From Acidobacteriaceae bacterium (GTDB taxonomy: Bacteria; Acidobacteriota; Terriglobia; Terriglobales; Acidobacteriaceae): a stretch of DNA of 64,000 nt. Shown here in pieces: positions 59,277 through 64,000 of the stretch. The position numbers and the translations under genes are program-made. Positions within the stretch are counted from its first letter, which is position 1. Each line of letters starts with the position of its first letter. The notes below the pieces were generated by a model. That model was not told where the DNA came from. It saw only the letters and a list, made by a program, of their open reading frames with translations, and made no database searches. The stretch spans positions 1 to 64,000 of the forward strand of contig PMAT01000093.1 of the NCBI GenBank assembly GCA_003152695.1, in the 5' to 3' direction.

Positions 59277-62200
59277 TCAGTAATCACTTTCTCCCATTTT
59301 GGTATAGTCCGGTGCAGCCTTTACGCCGCGCCGCTGCCCTTGGGGGGCGACCCGCAGGATTTGCCCGAGGGTTTCCAGCCAGCTCTCAAACAGTTGTTGT
59401 CCAACGCGGCTGCCGGTTTTGCGAGTGTGCTGCTGTATCAGATTGCGGACCAACACCTGCTCCTGGTAGGTGCAATCGTCCAGCAGATCGGTCTCGACAA
59501 ACTCGGGATGAAACTTGCGTCCAGTTTCGAAGGAGCGATCGGGGTCCCAAACGTAAGCTACGCCTCCCGTCATGCCCGCGCCGAAGTTTCTGCCGGTGGC
59601 TCCCAGAATGACGACGACCCCGCCGGTCATGTACTCGCAGGCGTGTTCACCCACTCCTTCCACCACCGCCGTAGCACCTGAATTGCGAATCGCAAAGCGT
59701 TCCCCCGCGCTTCCCGCCGCGAACAAGCAGCCAGCCGTGGCGCCGTACAGGGCGACGTTGCCCAGGATGACCTGCGCCTCGCGCGCTTGCGCCAGTTTGC
59801 CCACCGGACGAAGAATCAGTTCGCCGCCCGACAGTCCTTTGCCGACGTAGTCGTTGGCCGCGCCCTCCAGGGTCAAAGCCATGCCCTCGACGGCAAATGC
59901 GCCGAAAGATTGTCCCGCCGTACCGCGCAGGTGCAACCGGATGTCCGGCTTCAGTTCGGGTTGGCGGCGGCGGAGCAGCACCAACTCGCCCGCCATGCGC
60001 GCGCCCAGGCTGCGATCTTCGTTCTTCACTGCCGCGTTGTGCTCGAACGCCTTGCCCGCGACGCATGAGGCGATTGCGGGTTTTACCCAGGCATCGTCGA
60101 GTGGGGGATGATCTTCCGGACGCGCATTTCGTTGCCCCTGCCAATGCAGCGGAGCATCGCCGGCACGCGCAAGCATGGGCCATAAGTCGAGGTTCCCGTC
60201 GGAGCGCACCTGATGCAACAGGTCGGTGCGCCCAATGGCCGACTCCAGCGAAGGCAGTCCCAAGGCGGCGAGCAGCCGCTGCAGGTCTTCGGCAATATTG
60301 AGGAAGAAGCGGACCACGTTTTCCGGCTTGCCACGGAACTTGGACCGCAGGTCGGGACGCTGCGTCGCAATTCCCGTAGGACAGGTGTTGAGGTGACATT
60401 GGCGCGCCATGTCGCAGCCTAGTGCCACCAGCACCGCCGTGCCGAAGGCGAATTCGTCGGCACCGAGCAACGCAGCTATCAAAATGTCGCGCGCGGTGGA
60501 CAGGCCGCCGTCCACCCGCAGCCGCACGCGGCCGCGCAGACCGTTGTGCCGCAGCACTTGCTGCGCCTCGGCCAAACCCAGATCCCAGGGACTGCCGGCG
60601 TGCTTGATGCTGCTCAAGGGTGACGCGCCGGTGCCACCGCTGTGCCCGGCGATCATGATGTAGTCGGCGTAAGCTTTGGCGACGCCCGCGGCGACCGTCC
60701 CCACGCCCAGTTGCGAGACCAGCTTCACGCCCACGGCGGCGCGCGGATTGATGCGCTTCAGGTCGTAAATCAGTTGCGCCAGATCTTCAATGCTGTAGAT
60801 GTCGTGATGGGGCGGCGGGCTGATCAGCGAGATTCCGGGTTGTGCATGCCGCAAACGCGCGATCAGCTCAGTCACTTTGTGGCCGGGAAGCTGGCCGCCT
60901 TCTCCGGGCTTGGAGCCCTGCGCAATCTTGATCTCCAGTTCCTCGGCGTGCGCCAGGTACTCGGCGGTAACGCCGAAGCGGCCCGAAGCCACCTGCTTGA
61001 TCTTGTTGTTGCGCGGCAGAAAATTGGGCGGAGCGTCAGGCTCGGCGCGGTACGCATTGGGATCTTCGCCGCCTTCGCCGGTATTGGAGCGGCCGCCCAA
61101 CTGGTTCATGGCAAGGGTGATGGTTTCGTGCGCCTCGGGACTGAGCGAGCCAAGAGACATGCCACTGGCGACGAAACGTCGCGCCAGGCTGTTCTTCTGC
61201 TCCACTTGATACACCGACAACTGCGGACCGGCGGAGCGGAAGTCCAGCAAGTCGCGCAGCACCGCGGGCTCGCGTTCACTCCCCGCTCCCGCGAAAGCGG
61301 ACCATGCTTCAGCGTGGGAAGGCGCGGTGGCCGCGGCTTGTGCGGTTGCCTTCGCGGCGCCCACAGCCATCTGAAGCTGGCGCGTCCGTTGCGGTTCCCA
61401 GGTGTGCCGTTCGGCTCCTTTATCGCGACGGAAACGCACCCAGCCGTAATCCGGCAGTTCGGAGTCACCCAGCTGGCCTGCCCACGAGGCGCGAATGGCA
61501 GCTTCGATCTCTGGGAATCCGCGTCCTCCCAGCGGCGATGGAGTTCCGGGGAAGCAGCGTTCGACCACTGCCGCGTCGAGTCCGAGAATGTCAAACAGTT
61601 GCGCCGCTCGATAACTGTCGAGCACGGAGATTCCCATCTTCGACATCACCTTGGCCAGGCCCGACTGCAAGGCCTTGAGCATCCCGGCTTCACCATCTTC
61701 CCCGGCCAGTGCGCGCGCGGTTTGCAAAGCCAGCCAGGGACAAACCGCGCCGGCGCCATATCCAATGAGCACGGCGGCGTGATGCAGGTCGCGACAGTCG
61801 CCAGCCTCCAGAGCCAGACCGACTTTAGTGCGCAAGCCAGCTTTGACCAGCGCGTGATGTACCGCGCCGGTGGCCATCGCCATCGGAATTGGCAGGGCCT
61901 GCGGCGAAGCCGCCCGGTCGGTCATCAGCAGGATGCGAACTCCTTCCCGCACCAACTCAATAGCAAGGTTGCATAGGTCATCGAGTGCGCTTTCCAGAGA
62001 GCCGTTTGGCGCGAAGGTGCAATCCAAGGGGGCCAGCGGCAATTCCTCACGCAAAGGGTACGTGCCCCGATGCAGCGCTTCCATCTGGCCGAGCGACAGA
62101 AACGGCGATGGCAGCACCAGGCCGGGCAGAGGAGCATGCTTGTCGAGCAGATGCGGCCACGGTCCGAGGCGGGTGCGCAGCGAAACTACACACGACTCGC

Positions 62201-63725
62201 GCAGTGAATCGATGGCGGGGTTCGTAACTTGCGCAAACCGCTGGCGGAAGAATCCACACAAAGGACGCGGCGTGCGCGCCAGCGGCGCGATGGGAGTGTC
62301 ATCGCCCATGGACCAGGTGGCGTCCTTGCTCTCCAGCGCCATGGGCGCCACCACCATCTTGATGTCTTCACGGCTGTAGCCGAAGCCGCGCTGCACTTGC
62401 GTGATTTCGTCTTTGGATAGAACAGCCACCGGATCGGCCGCAGGCTCAAGTGGAATGTTGTCGATCAGCGGACCATAGGTCGCCAGTCCGTCGATGTAGC
62501 CATCGAGAATTTCGCCGTCCAACAACTGCCCGTGTTCGATGTCGAGCAGAAGCATCTGACCCGGCCCGAGGCGTCCGCTGCGAACGATGGATTCGGCACT
62601 GACATCGGCAAGTCCGACCTCCGAGCCGGCGACGATCAAGCCGCTGTCGGTGATGACGTAACGGCAGGGCCGCAGGCCGTTGCGATCGAGCGCCGCCCCC
62701 AGCAGACGGCCATCGCTGAACACCAGCGCCGACGGGCCGTCCCACGGCTCCATGCAATCGGCGTGATAGCGATGGAAGGCGGTCTCGTTGCCATCGGTGG
62801 CGGGCGGCAGAAGCATACGAATCGCCTCCGCCACATTGCGCCCATGGTTGGCCAGCAATTCGGCAACTTCGTCCAGGCTCATCGAATCGGAAACATCGCC
62901 GGTGAGCATGGGCTCGCATTCGGGCGGAAGAGTCGCGCGCCGGGCTTCCATGTGGGCGCGATTGGCCCAGATGGTGTTGATCTCGCCGTTGTGCGCCAGC
63001 ATTCGCAGCGGCTGAGCGCGATGCCATGAGGGCAGCACGTTGGTCGCGTATCGCTGATGAAAGATCGCGAACGGCGTGACGAATTCCGGGCTGTCCAAGT
63101 CAGGATAGAACTCGTGCAGCAGTCGCCCGGTGCACATTGACTTGTACACAAGGGTGCGCGTCGAGAGCGAGCACACGTAGCTTCCCTCGGAACCGCGCTC
63201 GAACGCTTTGCGCGCGAGATAGAGGCGATGCTCGACTTCCGCCTCAGTCCACTGTGCTGAATCGGGAGCGGTAATCAGCGCTTGACGAATGACGGGAAGC
63301 GACTCCAGCGCAAGCTCACCCAACACTTCGCGCCGGATGGGGACTTCGCGCCAGGCGAGCCATTGCAAGCCCTGCGCCGCGATGCACTCCTCGAAGCGCA
63401 AGGCGTCGCGGCTGGTTACTCCTTCCGGCGGCAGGAACAACATGCCCACGGCCAGCGGCCGTTCTGGCGGTAGCGCAATGGCAGTCTGGCTGAACAGAAA
63501 ATTGCGAGGCACTGCGGTCAGGACACCGACGCCGTCGCTGCTCTTGCGATCGGCGGCGACTGCGCCACGGTGGGCCAAGCGTGCCAGCGCAGTGAGGGTC
63601 AGCCGCAGGATGTCGTGATTGGGAGCGCCGTGCAGGGTCGCAACGAATCCGACGCCGCAGGAATCATGATCAAAGCGGGAATTAAGAAGACTTTGGCCCC
63701 GGGAGCCCATCGAGCTAGTTCCCAT
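59277..63725 (-). CDS. gltB: Glutamate synthase, large subunit
   Basis: The 1482-residue enzyme makes two glutamates from glutamine and 2-oxoglutarate. The class II amidotransferase domain begins at DSCGVGFVATLHG (Cys after a short propeptide is the N-terminal nucleophile; ILRLTLTALARLAHRGAVAAD). The central domain and the FMN barrel follow, with GERSNTGEGGED-like GGRSNTGEGGEDPNAY and 3Fe-4S cysteines in CHLNTCPTGIATQ. The C-terminal beta-helix domain (GLSGGELILRPVG) ends the protein. No gltD is adjacent, so the small subunit lies elsewhere or ferredoxin is the donor. Confidence 0.97.
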   Translation of the reverse strand: MGTSSMGSRGQSLLNSRFDHDSCGVGFVATLHGAPNHDILRLTLTALARLAHRGAVAADRKSSDGVGVLTAVPRNFLFSQTAIALPPERPLAVGMLFLPPEGVTSRDALRFEECIAAQGLQWLAWREVPIRREVLGELALESLPVIRQALITAPDSAQWTEAEVEHRLYLARKAFERGSEGSYVCSLSTRTLVYKSMCTGRLLHEFYPDLDSPEFVTPFAIFHQRYATNVLPSWHRAQPLRMLAHNGEINTIWANRAHMEARRATLPPECEPMLTGDVSDSMSLDEVAELLANHGRNVAEAIRMLLPPATDGNETAFHRYHADCMEPWDGPSALVFSDGRLLGAALDRNGLRPCRYVITDSGLIVAGSEVGLADVSAESIVRSGRLGPGQMLLLDIEHGQLLDGEILDGYIDGLATYGPLIDNIPLEPAADPVAVLSKDEITQVQRGFGYSREDIKMVVAPMALESKDATWSMGDDTPIAPLARTPRPLCGFFRQRFAQVTNPAIDSLRESCVVSLRTRLGPWPHLLDKHAPLPGLVLPSPFLSLGQMEALHRGTYPLREELPLAPLDCTFAPNGSLESALDDLCNLAIELVREGVRILLMTDRAASPQALPIPMAMATGAVHHALVKAGLRTKVGLALEAGDCRDLHHAAVLIGYGAGAVCPWLALQTARALAGEDGEAGMLKALQSGLAKVMSKMGISVLDSYRAAQLFDILGLDAAVVERCFPGTPSPLGGRGFPEIEAAIRASWAGQLGDSELPDYGWVRFRRDKGAERHTWEPQRTRQLQMAVGAAKATAQAAATAPSHAEAWSAFAGAGSEREPAVLRDLLDFRSAGPQLSVYQVEQKNSLARRFVASGMSLGSLSPEAHETITLAMNQLGGRSNTGEGGEDPNAYRAEPDAPPNFLPRNNKIKQVASGRFGVTAEYLAHAEELEIKIAQGSKPGEGGQLPGHKVTELIARLRHAQPGISLISPPPHHDIYSIEDLAQLIYDLKRINPRAAVGVKLVSQLGVGTVAAGVAKAYADYIMIAGHSGGTGASPLSSIKHAGSPWDLGLAEAQQVLRHNGLRGRVRLRVDGGLSTARDILIAALLGADEFAFGTAVLVALGCDMARQCHLNTCPTGIATQRPDLRSKFRGKPENVVRFFLNIAEDLQRLLAALGLPSLESAIGRTDLLHQVRSDGNLDLWPMLARAGDAPLHWQGQRNARPEDHPPLDDAWVKPAIASCVAGKAFEHNAAVKNEDRSLGARMAGELVLLRRRQPELKPDIRLHLRGTAGQSFGAFAVEGMALTLEGAANDYVGKGLSGGELILRPVGKLAQAREAQVILGNVALYGATAGCLFAAGSAGERFAIRNSGATAVVEGVGEHACEYMTGGVVVILGATGRNFGAGMTGGVAYVWDPDRSFETGRKFHPEFVETDLLDDCTYQEQVLVRNLIQQHTRKTGSRVGQQLFESWLETLGQILRVAPQGQRRGVKAAPDYTKMGESDY

Positions 63726-63921
63726 ATCCGAATATAGAGCCGCACGCGCGCGTTTGAGAAGAGCACGGTGGACTAATTTCGCAGTTCACGACCGAAAGGG
63801 GAAAAGGGAAAGCAATCCGAGCGGAATGTTGTGCCTGGAATACGGCGAAAAAACCTAGCCGATTCAACGAAATGAGCGCGCTGCCCAGGGATCGACATCG
63901 CCTCTGCGATGCCACGGGGCA

Positions 63922-64000
63922 TCAGGCAGCAAGAACTGACTGGTACTCCTCGTACGCACCCTTGAAGTCGGTCACGTTGTGATCGCCCTCGAAATGCCAG
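63922..64000 (-). CDS. C-terminal end of a probable ABC-F ATPase (partial)
   Basis: Only the last 25 codons lie in the window: WHFEGDHNVTDFKGAYEEYQ plus SVLAA and a TGA stop. The pattern Trp-x-Phe-Glu/x-Gly...DFxGxYEEY is the usual tail of the second ATPase domain of ABC-F proteins (Uup/EttA-like translation factors). The gene continues beyond base 64000. Family assignment is tentative because no Walker motif is visible. Confidence 0.5.
   Translation of the reverse strand, partial: WHFEGDHNVTDFKGAYEEYQSVLAA

Noticed and set aside
60642-61976. Plus-strand open frame of 444 codons
   Set aside because: It lies wholly antisense to gltB, whose FMN and iron-sulfur motifs are in the opposite frame.

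Overview
The window looks like one chromosomal contig from an Acidobacteriota genome (Terriglobia/Koribacter-like). The signs are a VWFA-related protein of the type almost confined to this phylum, a GloVer-repeat secreted protein, three PEP-CTERM proteins, small acidobacterial-type two-TM and Lys-rich proteins, many dispersed palindromes between genes, and high GC with mostly SD-led genes. No rRNA, tRNA, CRISPR array, complete IS element or prophage was seen. The phylum call is from recognised protein families and was not tested by a database search.

Layout. 1-381 is the 3' end of the housekeeping sigma factor with a clear terminator. 0.5-9.9 kb is mostly minus strand: a small membrane protein, a c-type cytochrome, three Tad-like pseudopilin/TadG genes without an ATPase or secretin, a large membrane protein with TPRs, Mn-type superoxide dismutase and a zinc-ribbon/Sel1 protein. 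10.3-13.2 kb is an accessory patch: an excisionase-type HTH gene whose 3' end and downstream flank recur twice, separating a membrane protein and a methyltransferase; two 178-bp direct repeats flank the membrane-protein gene. 13.4-15.1 kb holds two tandem PEP-CTERM paralogues. 15.8-24.5 kb holds an M20 peptidase, GlgX, a GloVer-repeat protein, beta-carbonic anhydrase and a DUF255 thioredoxin-like protein. 24.5-29.1 kb is glycolate oxidase glcD-glcE-glcF with a CBS-domain gene upstream. 29.4-36.5 kb is fabI, then minus-strand tsaE, NAD(P)HX repair enzyme, a K+ channel and two APC permeases. 36.6-42.2 kb is thiE, accC, accB, a multi-TM protein and an Xaa-Pro peptidase. 42.3-47.3 kb carries secreted proteins of mostly unknown role, including the third PEP-CTERM protein. 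47.6-52.9 kb is a signalling group (hybrid kinase, response regulator, PAS-GGDEF-EAL). 53-64 kb has the VWFA-related protein, small proteins, an FKBP isomerase, an M28 peptidase, a beta-barrel protein, gltB and the last codons of a probable ABC-F ATPase.

Most interesting: all three PEP-CTERM genes, at two unlinked places, have a sigma-54 type -24/-12 element (GG-N10-GC). About 63-74 bp further upstream each has the same dyad box CGCAA-N5-TGCA, and the distances differ by one helical turn. This looks like an enhancer-binding site of a dedicated sigma-54 activator (a PrsR-type regulator is the known candidate class), so secreted/sorted surface proteins here are probably one regulon. The exosortase and the activator are outside the window. 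Second in interest is the cassette-like serial duplication at 10.5-12.7 kb.
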